Shown one piece after another: positions 37,886-50,740 of a DNA stretch of 64,000 nucleotides (its first letter is position 1; each line of letters begins with the position of its first letter). The position numbers were made by a program, and so were the translations under genes. Under the pieces are notes generated by a model that ran no database searches, was not told the DNA's origin, and saw only the letters and a program-made list of their open reading frames with translations. The stretch comes from Amborella trichopoda (taxonomy: Eukaryota; Streptophyta; Magnoliopsida; Amborellales; Amborellaceae): positions 3,979,724 to 4,043,723 of the forward strand of contig NW_006499913.1 of NCBI RefSeq assembly GCF_000471905.2, in the 5' to 3' direction.

Positions 37886-38995
37886 ACCACCCAATTTGAA
37901 TAAAATATGGGAAAAGAGTTCCAAAAATAAATAGACTCTTCGTGTACTTTTTCACTTTCAAGGGACACGGATCGCTATTGAGTCCAGAGAATGTCCGCGA
38001 AAAATGAGCAGAGCAGCGCCATTAACGAGCATTGTCTGAACAGCACCTACCCAACAATATGTTTGTCCCTGCGTGGAGAGAGACAAGATTCCCATTCGAA
38101 AACGACTACACACATGTGGGGGAAACCAGAGGGTTGTGGTGAGTGCTGCTGACTTAACTTGTGAGTCTCCTCACCCATCAGACGTCCATTTTCAAAATAT
38201 GACATCCAGAAAAGGCAACATACACCGTAAAAGACAAAATTCAAAAATAATTTCTTTTTTTTTGAAAAAGCTACCAAAAGTCACCATATTGATTGAAATT
38301 AGTAAATCCTAAATTTTTATATCTAAAATCTTTGTTAAAGATGGATTTTGGTGGGTTACTCACATGCATAGGTGAGTTCGCTGACACAATAAAACTTTCC
38401 TTATAAAATATCGCACGATACGGAGTAGCGTTCGAAAAATCGAACCGGCTTTCGGCCGGTATCAAGTAATCGGTAAACCGATTGGTTCAACGGGTTTAAC
38501 CTGATAAGTCCCCTCTAGTTAAAAATGTATTAAAAAATAAAATAAATATAACAAATTTAAAAAATATGAAAAATATATTTAAAGCATCATTGTACATTGC
38601 ACCTCCAAATAAAATTGTAAATTAATAAAAATAAATAAATATATTTGTACTCAAGAGTATTTTTGAAATTTTTCAAAAAGGGAAAATGTAAAAATAAGTG
38701 GCCAAAACATTTTTCGATCTTTACGGAAATGATGAAAAAAATTTAAAAAAAATGCATTACAAACAATTCACTTATTTTTTAGGATTTTATATATTTTTAA
38801 AAATACACAGCTAGATCACCAAGATCGGCCAAAACCAAAACCAACCAGTGATTGATTCCGATCTAACAGGCCGGTTCCACGATGCATAGATTTGTCTGCC
38901 AATGGCAATTGAAAAAACCCTCAACTAATACAAGAATGACCAAACAATTCTAAAAATTTCAAAATTACACATCATTATTAATCATGATGTTTTAT
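37886..38995. other. Intergenic or intronic, no gene seen
   Basis: A patch rich in CGAACCGG/GGCCGG lies at 38430-38510 and a related GGCCAAAACCAAAACC patch at about 38820-38890. They could be the ends of one element, but no duplication was found. Confidence 0.35.
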
Positions 38996-38999
38996 ACTA

Positions 39000-39220
39000 C
39001 GGGATCATTTATCTTTTAAGACAAAAACCACACTTAATCCTAACCACCAGATGTCCAATTCGATGATTTGGATATATCACAAAGTTCAATAAATGTTTTG
39101 TTGGGCTTTGAGTTTAATCACAAGTACACTCGCAACAATTTGATTTCAAAATTGATGGTCAAAATGGTTGGGACCTCCTTTCTTGTGCCAAAAAGTAAAT
39201 AGCCTCTTGGTATACTTTTC
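39000..39220. mobile_element. Small MITE, relative of 45401-45600
   Basis: Ends near TATACTACGGGATCATTTATC and AAAAAGTAAATAGCCTCTTGGTATAC are inverted relatives, with a GGATATATCACAAAGTTC middle. Confidence 0.5.
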
Positions 39221-39232
39221 CATTAATTATTA

Positions 39233-39480
39233 AGGGTGCAGTTTGCATAAAGTTACAACCTTAATCAAAGTAATGACTAATAAGCACCTCTAAATTTTGT
39301 CTATGCAATTTTAGTATAAAATTTTTTAAGATGGCGCGAGAAATCAATCATTTTTTTCGTTACTTATAAAATTTTAAATTCTAAAAATAATTCAAATAAA
39401 AAAGATCTATAAATCGATGAAAATCTTGAAAATAGACTGTGGACATGACACATTGCAAATAAATTATTGTCCTTATATTT
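39233..39480. mobile_element. Mutator-like MITE, partial
   Basis: Starts GGGTGCAGTTTGCATAAAGTTAC and keeps the first half of the family interior; the right end is not recognisable. Confidence 0.5.
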
Positions 39481-40620
39481 ATATGGACCCAAAAAAATGA
39501 ATTGGATGGATGATCTATGAACCGTATTAATTGGATGTCCTCACGAAAAAGGCTAAGAAGACCACCAGTCTTCATCGATATTACAAAAGCGACAGGGATC
39601 ACAAACAGTATTCCCGCTTAAAGCTTTCCATTTTCAAACTTCGAAAATTCAGATTTATCATTTATGCCCTTCGTTTCCACCAATAAAACGCCAGCACCAG
39701 AGAACTCAGCGAGGGTAAAATCGTCACAAAAGAGAAATATAGGGTGGCGGGGATTGTGACATTTGGGTAAATGATTGGGACACTTTTTGGTGCACTAGAT
39801 GTAAGACAATAAATAAATGCACGTTAAAAATTAAATTCCTTTAATTTAAATAGTCGTAGTATTCGATTATTTGAAAATAACAAATTGAAAAAAAGAAATA
39901 AGTAGGAAAAGGTAAAGGCATTCAAATGCTGATTAGAATGGAAACAAAAAGGACAAAAAGCAACGGAAGAGGGAGACGGAAATGGGTTGGGTTCCTAACT
40001 TTTTAATTTTTTATGATCTTAAACCAATGGAAAGAGAGACCTCTTAACTAATTATTGATTAATGACGCTTTAGTCATTTCCAAGCCTTAAAACACAGAGA
40101 GAAGAGAGAGATTTTTAATCAGTGGAACTTTAGGAGGAAAGAATTGCATTTCTAGAGAGAGAGAGAGAGATTTTCATGCACTAGTTGGCATAGTAACCAA
40201 ATAAAAAAACAAGCAAATTTTAAGAAGGTAAATCAATGGCAAAGGATCATTTCTGAACTTTCTCAAAAAATGAGAGAAAACAGTGAAGCCCAACCCCCTA
40301 CCCCCTCTTTGCTGAGGGAAATCAAATAAAACACACATAAATTTCAGCTCAAAAGACCTCAAATCAAGCGATGACCGCCATTTCAAATAACGGAAAAAAC
40401 CAGACGTCCTCGTCTGAAAAGAAAATAATCCACCAGAATTTATTCATGTCAAAAGAAAATCAGATTTCAAGAGTAAAGGATTCATTTTCGAACGAAAAAA
40501 GGGGCTGTCGAGATATTTTACGCTTTTGAAGACACCCATTTCAACTATTTCGAAATTTCAAAAAACCAGGGTCGGTAATAGGAGATGGACCATGCAAAAA
40601 ACGAAATGATGGAATGTAAA
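39481..40620. other. Likely 5' part of the BRX leader intron
   Basis: No gene seen. GA-rich runs lie at about 40155-40170. Confidence 0.3.
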
Positions 40621-40626
40621 CAATAC

Positions 40627-40860
40627 CTCAGTGGTTTTCCGGAGAGTCTGTCCACTCAAGTTAGTGGAATATGAGCAGAGGGAGTGGTTTACGGCGGTAT
40701 TTTGGTTGTTTCCGGCGAAGTTTGGCCGTCTTCAGACGAGATTCCGGTGGAGTTTATGAAATAACTCCGCCTGTCTGATATTGTGGGCGGGTGCCCGACC
40801 TTACTGTACTTTTTGGCCCAGAAATGAATACGGCGAAGGCTTTTCGTCGCTATTTATAGG
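40627..40860 (-). promoter_or_regulatory. - strand TATA box and putative noncoding first exon
   Basis: On the - strand a textbook TATA box, CCTATAAATAGC, lies at 40849-40860. Downstream runs GC-richer leader-like sequence with Pu/Py texture unlike the AT-rich flanks, ending in a good donor CACTGAG|GTATTG at 40627/40626. No long frame is open. The nearest - strand gene downstream is BRX, which has an unmatched 5' UTR acceptor at 35382; the pair would define a leader intron of about 5.2 kb. Alternatively it belongs to an unrecognised or lost gene. Confidence 0.5.
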
Positions 40861-41420
40861 GAACGAAATATATGTACATAATCCTTTGGATTTTTTAAAA
40901 TTGTGACCGAAATGCCCTTGAGGCCGATTGCCACAAAACCATCCATTTTGGGCTACATGGATTCCCTTACTTATTTTAGGTAGTTGAAAACTGTGTTACT
41001 AATCCTACTAAATGACGATTTCTAATTTGTTAGTGTGCTATCGATTGCGTCTCAAACAGTTTGCTACCACCTTGAGCTCCATTTGATGTTGATGATTGAC
41101 GGTTGGTATGTATGGGTCCTAGTGTTCACATTCCTTGAGAAGAGGGTGATGGACATTGAGATGAAAAATGCAGTCCTTTGCTGGCATCGGACGATTGCGC
41201 ATGCGCTAGCACACTATTTGAAATTCAATTGATAGCAAGAAACACTTGCCCTGTTTTGTGTTCTAGAAAGCCCGTTATAATGACCGTTTTAATTTCGACC
41301 AAATTTCTCGAGATTTTATGTACAAAAAAAGTCATGTTTGTTGCATTTGGGAAAGAGAAATTATGTGAGAAGACCGGCAAATCCCGATTTTGCCTACGAT
41401 AAAAATCAATGTGTGATATG
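40861..41420. other. Intergenic, no gene seen
   Basis: Probably includes the promoter upstream of the TATA box at 40849-40860. No coding region is supported. Confidence 0.35.
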
Positions 41421-41421
41421 C

Positions 41422-41995
41422 TATCATCATCATCATCAAAGCATTTTCTCAACACGTGATATGCCATAGAGAAAAATAGAAAAGAGTGTACTGGAAGATA
41501 TATAACTTTCAAAATCATTGTAAGAAAAGCAATAAGGCGTGCCACGTCTTACGAAAACTATTTTCTGAGGCGACTTACGTCACTCCGAACTTAAATGTAT
41601 TATTAATGAAAAAGCTTTGGTTTATAATGGTGTCATTTACATGCATGTATGCTGCATAAACATCCTTAGCCGTCCAATGTCAACAACAAATGTTCGAGAT
41701 TAATTGTTTCTATCATCATCGTCGTCAAAGCCTTTTCCTAGCTCGTGATATGCCATAGAGTGTATTGGCAGATATATAACTTTCAGAATCATTGTAATAA
41801 AAGCAATAAGACGTGCCACCTCTTGCGGAAACTATTTTTTGAGGCGACTTACGTCACTCCCAACTTAAATGTATCGTTAATAAAAAAGCTTTGGTTATAA
41901 TGGTGCCATTTACATGCATGTATGCTACATAAACATCCTTAACCGTCCATTGTCAACAAGAAATGTTTGAGATTGATCGTTCCTTCAATCAAGCA
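41422..41995. repeat. Tandem duplication of a unit of about 290 bp
   Basis: ATCATCATCATCATCAAAGC at 41422 and ATCATCATCGTCGTCAAAGC at about 41712 start two copies. Both share GATATATAACTTTC, GCGACTTACGTCACTCC and ACATGCATGTATGCT. The copies differ by scattered changes and a small indel, so the duplication is old. Confidence 0.85.
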
Positions 41996-42605
41996 AAAAT
42001 TTTGTCTAAATTAACAAGTGAATACCAATGAACAATTCATTTTGACCGTTCATGTTGAGAACAGATGGATGATGATTTATGTACCATAACGTTTATATGC
42101 TGAATGGTATCACGGCATGCGCTGCGTTCACACGGGAAGTATACTGTGATATAGGCTCGAGTTTGATCTATATTATCATGGGAAAGTATATTATACTTTG
42201 GTGTGTGCAAATACATATGGTCGCAATATCCATTAAACGATTAGGTCAAGTTGATTAGGATTTTTCAATCAAACTCAAGAATTCGAACTCTTAACATCTC
42301 TCAACCAAACTGATATGTCTATTGCAAAGTACATGAGCTCAACAGATCGGGTTTTTGTATCGTGAAATTGTTTTTTCATGTAGTTAGATGCGGGAATGTT
42401 TTCACACTAATTAGCGGTCAATTGGTGTGAAAAGTTGTATTGGGACCGATTGCGGTGAAAGTACTCCCAAATCTAAAGATAGGAAGGAATGTTTTTCATA
42501 TGAAAATACTATCCAAAAATTATTTTAACACGAACCAAACATACCCTTGATTTCACCGCATATTAGTTATAAGTTAACTTAGCATGAGGGAGTTGTGTAT
42601 CATGT
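41996..42605. other. Intergenic, no gene seen
   Basis: Nothing recognised. Confidence 0.35.
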
Positions 42606-42609
42606 CATA

Positions 42610-42920
42610 GTTTTGTTAGGACTAACAACAGGTCGAGCTGCCCTAGTCCCCCATAGGGTCGGCCAATGCCTCGCCTAGCCCTGACCCAACCAAAGAGACC
42701 TTAGCATGGGCCTAACCTGCCCTACAATGCCAAGTCGGGCTTAGCCAGGCCAAGTAAAATAAAAAATATATAAAAGAACAAAAATTAAAGAACCACCCCG
42801 GGGCAGACCCAGGCCCGGACAAGCCTTGGGCCGTGGTTTCTCAGCCCTGTCCTGGCCCTTGGGCCGCATTACATGGTGCAGGCCTTAATTTTCGAGGGCC
42901 AGGTCTCATATGCTTTTGAT
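42610..42920. repeat. GGCCC/GGGCC-rich repeat
   Basis: Degenerate units such as GGCCTAACC, GGCCCGGAC and GGCCCTTGGGCC, in the style of the GGGTCC family; ends not defined. Confidence 0.4.
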
Positions 42921-44435
42921 GTTCCACGATGTTACTAAACTCGGCCGCACACTCCTAAGTCCTAACTATTCTTGGACATAGCTGGCAGTTAAATGAAGTT
43001 TCATTGGTCAAAAGAAGATAAAATTACCAATTTGTCCCCACTCGATAATCTGTCTATCGTACAAAAGAATGCGGCCCTACTCGGAAGTCTATCAAAATTT
43101 GGGGCATAGATTTCTTTCCACTTTCCTATAAATTGACCAATATGCATTTCCTTCTTTTTATAGCTCTCGATATGACCAAACCGTCCTTCAAGGGCTAGGA
43201 CCCAACCCTGTTATTGAATTTTCAAACAAAACTCCCTTTCACTCTTTCATCACCACACACACCAATGCAAATAATATATAGGTACTTTATCATGTTTTTT
43301 GGGTAATTCAATGGCGAAGATAGTCCCCTACCAGTTTTTTTTCGAATAGAATAGAGAGTTAACTCTTTTGAAGGTGTCACTGGGTGGTATCAGCATTGTA
43401 ACTTGACATGGGGGTGCTACCACCACGACTCAGACCCTTTCACTCTATCTTTTGTATAATGTTGATCATGAAATCCATCAAAATAATTGCTTGAAGGATA
43501 ACCTACCAAACTTCATCTAAGAGATGAAGTATTTATCATTTTACCTATTTATTTGGATTTAATTTAAAAAATTCCATCAAAATATACATCATCATGACGA
43601 TATAGTCAAAAATTAAAATGTCAAATAGTTGATAATTTCATATTTAAAATTTTCCCTAAATTCCCAAACCAACTCACTAAGTTTATTTGTATGTATTATG
43701 TACATAGCAAGTGGCTACACACATGATCTTGTTGCCTCGTCTGTGCACTACATAAGAATGTTGATGGGTCTCAACTTTCAACCATGTTGAAGGGAAATAA
43801 TAAAAGTGATCCCATCAATTTGCCTAGAGAGAAAGGTATTGGAGTCAAGACAATGACTTGTAGAACCAAGAGAGAGAAATTAGAATGGAGAACATGAGCA
43901 ATTTTTGCTCTTTTGTGAAAGTATTTGGTTAAATTTTGCATCATTAACCCATTCACACTACATAGAATATGCATGTTGGGAAGAAATAGCCTTCATAAAA
44001 TAGAGTTGAGAATAAAGGCGTATTTGATTTTTGGAAGATGTAATTCCGAATTTGCTTCTTCTAATAAAGTTGATATGTTAAGTTCCTAGAGCAAGTGATA
44101 CCAAAATTTTAGCAAGTGGATACATCATATTACCACTTCTATGTTACAGTATCAAAAGAGTTACGTGCTTCTATATCTTGTATTAAAAGTAGATAGTTTT
44201 ATCATCATCATAGTTTTTCTTTCAATTAATTAAATTAATTAAAGCCTATTGTACGAATCTTGACTTGTTATTTTATTTCAAAATAATTAATCTTTTTATA
44301 TATTTCTTTTTTTTTAAAAAAAAATTGATCATTTTTTATGAGGTCACTCGAGAGATCCCAGGGCATTTTCGTCTTTTTCGACAAGGCTAATACCTTACCC
44401 CCGAATCCTAACCTCTCCTAAAAAGGGCAATTTTT
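42921..44435. other. Intergenic, no gene; contains one dispersed repeat
   Basis: About 43298-43440 is related to 12290-12445. The rest is AT-rich with no gene. Confidence 0.35.
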
Positions 44436-44439
44436 AGTA

Positions 44440-44780
44440 ATTTCTTGAAAACCGAGGATCATTTTTGAGATTCCCGATACCGTCAGAGTATCTGATATCT
44501 GAGTCACGGTACTTAACCGGTCACGTCTCGTACGGCCTCAGTGCATCAGGAACCCGACCGGCTACCGCAAGTCACATCGAAGCCCGTACAAGGGCCTTTG
44601 GCGGTGTTGACCGGCCGAACCGGTCGCGATTCGAGGCTTTAACTTTAGATCTGCGTCGTTTGCTTTATTCTTGGCTTATTAAAGGGGCATGGGGCTTCGT
44701 GAGAAGGGGCAGTCTAAAGAAGCAGACTGCCACGTGTCATTTTCTCGCGTGCCTGCCTTTCTTAAAAGAGAGTTTCTAAG
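44440..44780. other. GC-richer island, function unknown
   Basis: About 340 bp of markedly higher GC and CpG content in AT-rich DNA. It stays open on the + strand for 104 codons (44465-44779) but matches no family I know. A G-box/ABRE-like CCACGTGTC lies at 44730-44738. It could be promoter, a diverged exon or transposon sequence. Confidence 0.3.
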
Positions 44781-45391
44781 TCCTTCTGACCCAAGAAAGG
44801 GATAGTCAAAAAAAGCAAAAAGAAAAGAAATTTGATAAATAAAGGAAAAATAAAAATTTGAAGAAAAAAAAAGGAGGGAAAGGGATTTCCTGTTTGGACC
44901 TTCGGTCGCATGGTAATTGGAGGTCTGTCCCCACGTGCTCCATCTGGTTTTGTCTCGAGGACTATCAGTTTTGGCTCAACCTTCCATAGAGAAAGCAAAT
45001 TGTGGAGAAGAAAGAGTAGTAGATATCTCTTTCAAATAAAGAAAATTTTGAAATTTTGAAGGGAAAAAGAGTATTGATCTCTCTTTTATGGAAAAAGTAT
45101 AATTTGGATCAAATTAAAGGGCAAGGTTGGCGTTTACGCCCTGGTTTAAAAAGTCGGACTCGGTTTTGACTCGGCAGTGGATCGATCTTGAGTCCCTTCA
45201 TCCGACTCGATGGCGACCTTGGTAATTTTAATAACCAAATTTTTAAAATTGAAGAATTGGGATGCTTGAGCAATTATAGGGATTTCTATCTCGAAATCCA
45301 GTAGATTTTACTCTTGGAGTTTTGGCTTCCAATTGGAGCCAACTCGAGTGAATCACGAGTTGGTGAAGCCCAAACAAGCTGACATTGGGAT
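44781..45391. other. Intergenic, no gene seen
   Basis: Nothing recognised. Confidence 0.35.
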
Positions 45392-45400
45392 TATTTATAA

Positions 45401-45600
45401 CAAGATCATTTACTTTTTGTATGATGAAGTCACAACTATTTCCATTTATTAGATATCAAATTGGACCGCTTGGGGTGAGTTATGAAGTTTGAGAATTTTT
45501 TTATGGAACTTAGTGTCTAATGAATGACACTCGTACCATTCATTTTGAAATTTAAAAGATAATAATGATTGTGACTTTCTTGTACAAAAAGTAAATCATC
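45401..45600. mobile_element. 200-bp MITE with 9-bp TSD
   Basis: TATTTATAA lies at 45392-45400 and 45601-45609. The ends GATCATTTACTTTTTGTATG and CTTGTACAAAAAGTAAATCATC are long inverted repeats. The length and 9-bp duplication suggest a Mutator-type MITE. Relatives lie at about 4078, 37675 and 39000. Confidence 0.8.
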
Positions 45601-45609
45601 TATTTATAA

Positions 45610-46080
45610 ACAATCTCTTAAACATTCAGGATTTAAAAAATATAGCTCTCAATTAAGAATAATTGATTCAAAATTACTAGGGAGTATTTTTGCTCTTAGT
45701 TAGAATAGTGAATAGGTATGGTTTTGATAGACTCACCCCAATTCCGGCAAAAAAACAAGTGAGCCAGTCAAGAAACCTTTTGATTCCAACCCATTTTTTT
45801 TATTGATTTTAGTGATTTTTACTTTTTCAAAATTAAAAATATTATTGAAAAGGCCTATTTCCATGTTAGAGAACCGGTCTTCCTATCTGGGTTTCTAATA
45901 AGTGTTAAACATGCTTCACAACATGGATAGAAATGTCCTTCGATATTTTCCACCCTATCCTCAATCTATATCTATATGATCAGCGGTGATCTCTATCTGT
46001 CTAACCTATGTTTTCCCCACCGCCCCCCCTCTCTCTCTCTTGTATTCTCTAGCTCCATACACACTCTCAGGCCTGCTTAT
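45610..46080. other. Intergenic, no gene seen
   Basis: Nothing recognised beyond a short CT run near 46025. Confidence 0.35.
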
Positions 46081-46083
46081 CGG

Positions 46084-46700
46084 GGTGGCGATGGGTCGGG
46101 TATGGGACCCAAACCCAATCTATCGGGTCTAAAAGTTAGACCCATACCTGTACTCGTTGAGTCCCGGGTCACTCCCATCAGGTCCTGGATCTGGTTGGGT
46201 CCATTACACCCTCACTATGAGCTTTATTTTTTATAGTCTATAATGGTGAACAACAGATAACTGATTTTTAAAGGGTGGATGATTAGAGAGAGAGAGAGAG
46301 AGTGAGAGAGAGAGAGAGAGAAAGACATTCGAGATCCAGATGGAGAACTATGTCTCCAAGAAACTAAGAGAGGGAGAATTGTAGAGAGGAATGATGGTGA
46401 TGGGGTTTGGCTATTTGGAGAACTACGGGAAGACAAAAAGTATTGAAACGATTTTAGGGTTGAGGCTTTTGCCTTTGGATAAACTGAAAATTCGGGTATG
46501 GGTACCAGTTGGGTCAGGTATGGGTACTAGTCGGGTCGGGTATAGGAGGACCCGTACCATGACTAGGAACTATTTGGTTATCTTTTATTGGACCCGAATC
46601 CTACCCGTGGGTCCAAAACTTAGATCCATACTTGGACCCATGTCGGGTATATCTGGAGGATATGGGTCGGGTCCGGGTCCATTGCCAACCCTACCCGCTT
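46084..46700. mobile_element. Candidate hAT-like GGGTCC element
   Basis: Left edge CGGGGTGGCGATGGGTCGGG; right edge GGTCCATTGCCAACCCTACC. Arrays of GGGTC/GACCC units lie at both ends, with (GA)n at 46283-46322 in the middle. The flanks CTGCTTAT and CCGCTTAG are only similar, so the target duplication is doubtful. Confidence 0.5.
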
Positions 46701-47020
46701 AGATGACAATGAAATTGACTATCTCATCTAAAATTGGTATTCTTTAAATAATGTTATCTTGTTAGATATTTGGTACAACTCCTATACTATGCATAATATT
46801 ACTTAATTAAATTTCTAGATATTTTTCAGCTATTTTGGGCATTTTCGTAAAAAATATGTGATTTTCAGCAAATTATAATGAATAAAGTACAAATAGTTTT
46901 CATAAATATAGATTTATATGGGGCTTTTTTTTGCATCAAAACCATCTTTTCCAATAAAATTTTGAGGTGCACCTTATCTTAATAATACAACATTGACCCC
47001 TTGTATAAACTTTTTCCCTT
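46701..47020. mobile_element. Mutator-like MITE, right half
   Basis: The right terminus GACCCCTTGTATAAACTTTTTCCC and an inner GAGGTGCACC match the related subfamily at 50083-50440. The left half is not recognisable. Confidence 0.4.
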
Positions 47021-48730
47021 AAATTATTCCCACTACATGTACCATTGTTTGCCAAGTTAGCCTGGTTTCTGAAATAGACATACAATTTTGGTTTTTTTTT
47101 TTTGTAATTTAGTTGGGAAGACATGCCCTACCCGATTTTTCAAGTAGATTAGGAGTTCGCTTTTTAAATATCTGAGTGTTCATTGGGTGCTTGCTGCAAA
47201 CTCCAATACTTCAGTATAGTCATGTAATTTAGAATGTATTTGCATGGTCTTTGGTGACAGAGTTATGCCCCCAATTTTCTTTATTCACCGGCGTCAGGGA
47301 GGTTAAGTGGCCGCCAATATGGTGCACAACAATGAGCCATGCCATTTGGTAAACTATATTTTTGCTAAAATAATTGTCATTAGTTATTTATACCCTTCTA
47401 ATAAAATAGTAAAAGAAAGAATATAAAGTCTATGACGTACATACGGAAAGAATCAAGGTTTGGGCAAAAATAAAGGAAAGGAAAATTAATGTAGAAAATA
47501 AAATGAGTAAAACACAAAGAGAATTGTGGTGAGCAGGATCTTGCAATTTGTACCCCTTTTATATCATGCATATATCCAAGAAAAAATGTACTTTTTAGAT
47601 TTTGTATCCGACTTAGCTCTTTTCTGCTTTGGAATAATGTAATACACAAAAAAAAGAATAATCAATTGATTTACCTGTCCAATCCTTTTAGACGTCTTGT
47701 AGTTAATAGCAACAATGGTAAACCCGATAGTTAGGAACCTACTATTTGAAATGCTTCTAACTAAAAAAAAGTGCTTGAACCCAGTGGTAATCAATATAAA
47801 TCTAGTACGCTCAATAATAGTACGATTCATCATCTCAATAACCTGTTTTTTGGGAGCTGTCAACTATCTAATAATACCATGCTCACTATAAAAATTTTAA
47901 ATTTACTAGAAAACATTTATCTCTCATTATTAGTTATTAAATACTTGATGCTCTTGTCTTTCTGATTTTCACCGATTTCTGAATCTATTGTATATTATAA
48001 GTAACATTTAAGTATTCCTCTCATTTATTATCAAGTCTCTTTTCCCCACTCCACAATGCGTCCCTCTCTCTTCTCTCTTCTCACATCTCTTACTCTCAAC
48101 ACTAAATTGCTCGTGGAGAAAGGGGATTCTTTCCCCACTGGACTACCCCAAAAAAAATAAAAAATAAAAAATAAATAAATATGCTCTCACTTTGGCAATT
48201 CATTCTCACTTTACCTTGTATGAAGTGCTGGACTTTTAAGGTTAAAATATTTAAACTTTTATTTTTTGGTAGTTTAAGCTCCTTCTTAGTGCACTTCTCT
48301 TCTGGTCGACGTGTTACGGTTTTGATTTATACTTCATCTTTGGCAGATTTTTCTTGTCATTATCAAGTATCGTATGGTCACATATGGAGTCACACAGTAA
48401 AATTTACTCTATTGGGCTGATGACCTACTTATAATTGTTTTTAATTATAATTTTGGAATATACTTAAAATCACCATGTAATTAATAATTTTATTTTGAGC
48501 ATTACAAACACTTTGATCGAATTGTTAGATCTATTGCCAACAATTCGATGGTCTCTATCATGGTTTCAAAACTCGGCCGAGGCAACTCAGACTCAGCCGA
48601 GTAACTTGGCCTCGCCCTATGGACGAGGCTAGTTTTAGCCGAGTAGGTTGTACATAATTGTTTAAACTTTAAATATATTATCACAAAAACCAACACGCCC
48701 GCTTACAACGTTCTATATTAAGATGGCACT

Positions 48731-48735
<5 letters not shown>
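47021..48735. other. AT-rich intergenic DNA, no gene seen
   Basis: No coding region supported. A short GCCGAG/CTCGGC-rich patch lies at 48570-48650. Confidence 0.35.

Positions 48736-48737
<2 letters not shown>

Positions 48738-48763
<26 letters not shown>
48738..48763. repeat. (AT)n microsatellite
   Basis: An uninterrupted AT dinucleotide run of about 13 units. Confidence 0.95.
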
Positions 48764-48764
<1 letters not shown>

Positions 48765-48984
48765 CAATGTATTTTTTTCTATTTTTTTAAAGAAAAAGAG
48801 CTGGACTTGGATGAGTTACTCGGACTCGCCTAATTAAATCGCCTCGACCAAGTCCCGAATACTTTGACTGAGTCGATTTTTTGAACACCGGTCTCTATTT
48901 GAACTTATGATGTTACTTTGGCGAATGCATAGAGTGTGATTTTTTGTTTTCCTTACTTTCTTTTGAGGTTGGTCCTTAGGGAAG

Positions 48985-49370
48985 GATAGGACTAGACTAA
49001 ACAGTTTGGCCCTTGAGATCAGCCCGACACTAAACAACCAAGGTCCTGACCACCAAAATTTAGCTCGAGGGATGGGTCCAGGCTTGAAATCTAGGCGCCT
49101 GGGTTTAGGCCATGGGTCATGGCCCTGCGTGACCTAATATGTTGCTTCTAATTTTTTTCCAAGTTACAATCCAAACTACCTTGGCCCAACTTGATCCCCC
49201 CTCAAAAAGGTTGGGCTGCGCAACCTAAGAAAAGAGTAGGACTGGACCTAGCCGAGCCTCTCTTGCCCTAGTTAGTATCAGGCCTAAGTCACATCCCTAT
49301 TGGCCCGGTTCAGGTCAAAGCTTAGGCTATCCTTGGCATGGCCCTGGTGGGCGTGTTGCCACCCTATGAA
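48985..49370. repeat. GGCCC/GGGTCC-rich repeat
   Basis: Degenerate GGGTCCAGG, GGCCATGGGTC and GGCCCAAC units, ending GTGTTGCCACCCT at 49353-49366, which is the hAT-like terminus seen at 8625-9028. The left end was not found. Confidence 0.5.
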
Positions 49371-49371
49371 A

Positions 49372-49725
49372 AGTTTATATAAGGTTGTAAATACACCTCA
49401 AAAATCCTCTAAAAGAAGGTATCCCGATATTGGAGAACATCTCGAGATATGTGGATATGAAAGACAAAAAATTCTCTACGTCCTAAAAATGGAGCACATT
49501 ATAAGAAGTTATTTGTAACTTTTTTTTTATTTTTTATTTTTTAAGATTTTCAAATATTTATTCTTCTGCCCAATTTGTGACATTTTTGAAATTCTAGATT
49601 CGAGATAAAAATAAAATTTTAAATCATCAGAAGGTTTCGGACATATCACTGAGCAAATTTTAGATGTACTTACTTCTACAATACAAAGAGGGGCCCTGTA
49701 CGAACCTCATCCTATAGAACTTGCT
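49372..49725. mobile_element. Mutator-like MITE, diverged
   Basis: Starts GAAAAGTTTATATAAGGTTG, as in other members, directly after the GGGTCC element; the right end is eroded near 49720. Confidence 0.5.
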
Positions 49726-50082
49726 TCAGTGGGGAGCATACAATCTTTCGGCAGGTGGTGCGTGAAGGTGTTTCTATAGGAGCATATTATATAGCTACGA
49801 CTTTGGATGAAAGAGCTAATTAATAAGAGTTATTTGTTATGAAAATTTGGGAATTTATCTAACAATTATTTGATGTTAGTTTAAAAACTATTTGGAATTT
49901 TGATTTTGAGTTTGTAAAAAATTTGACACTTATTTTTTCACATGTATTACATGCTCCCGTGGGAGCATATGTTACACTTACTACCCCAGCGAAAGTTACT
50001 TGGGAGGATTTTCTTCAATTTGAAATTTAGGAATCCATCTAAGAATTAGCGTTAATCTTTTAACAATCAGGAGGTAATATTT
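49726..50082. other. Intergenic, no gene seen
   Basis: Nothing recognised apart from recurring GGGAGCATA text. Confidence 0.3.
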
Positions 50083-50440
50083 TATGGTTAAGGTTTATGC
50101 ATGGCATCAACCTTAACAAATCAAGTAAGGTGCACCTCTAAACCATGCCTATAGATGTAGCTGCGGAAAGCCTTGCAATGGTATTAATATCTATAGTTAT
50201 CCATAATTATGAAATTTAAATCTTAAAAAATAGTGCAGACTGAATAAATGTATAAAATTTTATTTTTCAAAATGAAAAGTCGAGATAATATAGTAGAAGA
50301 TGCAATATTTTCCTGACATAGGATAGATTTCTTTCATATGCATACATATCGAGCTTGAGATGATCAAAATTAGAGGGCTTTTCAGCACTAAAACAACCTT
50401 GGATTATTGATATACCCATTCACCTTATACAAACTTTTTC
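50083..50440. mobile_element. Mutator-like MITE, subfamily with GGTTAAGGTT end
   Basis: The left end GGTTAAGGTTTATGCATGGC and right end CACCTTATACAAACTTTTTCC, with family interior. No target duplication seen. Confidence 0.5.
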
Positions 50441-50450
50441 CATCTTTTAT

Positions 50451-50740
50451 TGTTGGGTGTACTTTGTATAATTCTGAGGCTCTAAACAATCAAAAGTAAA
50501 GCACACCTTCAAATAGTATTGAGAAATGTGATTCAATATTGAAAATCTTTGAAATAGTCTTAAAAGATATTTTTATATTTAATTAAAAATTTTAAATATT
50601 AAAAAATAATGTAAATCAAGCAGAAATAAAAAAAACTTAAAAATTTGAAAATTAATGGTAAAAAATTACATCATCACAAGATACACTATTTTTAAAACTT
50701 GACCACCACATTTTTTTGATGTCCATGCACCTTGATAAAG
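50451..50740. mobile_element. Mutator-like MITE, right end truncated
   Basis: Starts TTGGGTGTACTTTGTATAATTC, with CTAAACAATCAAAAGTAAAGC and the interior through CCATGCACCTTGAT, then stops. Confidence 0.6.

Noticed and set aside
47398..47863. Overlapping - strand frames as a membrane protein gene
   Set aside because: The hydrophobic text arises from AT-rich DNA; there is no start context, splice signal or family resemblance.
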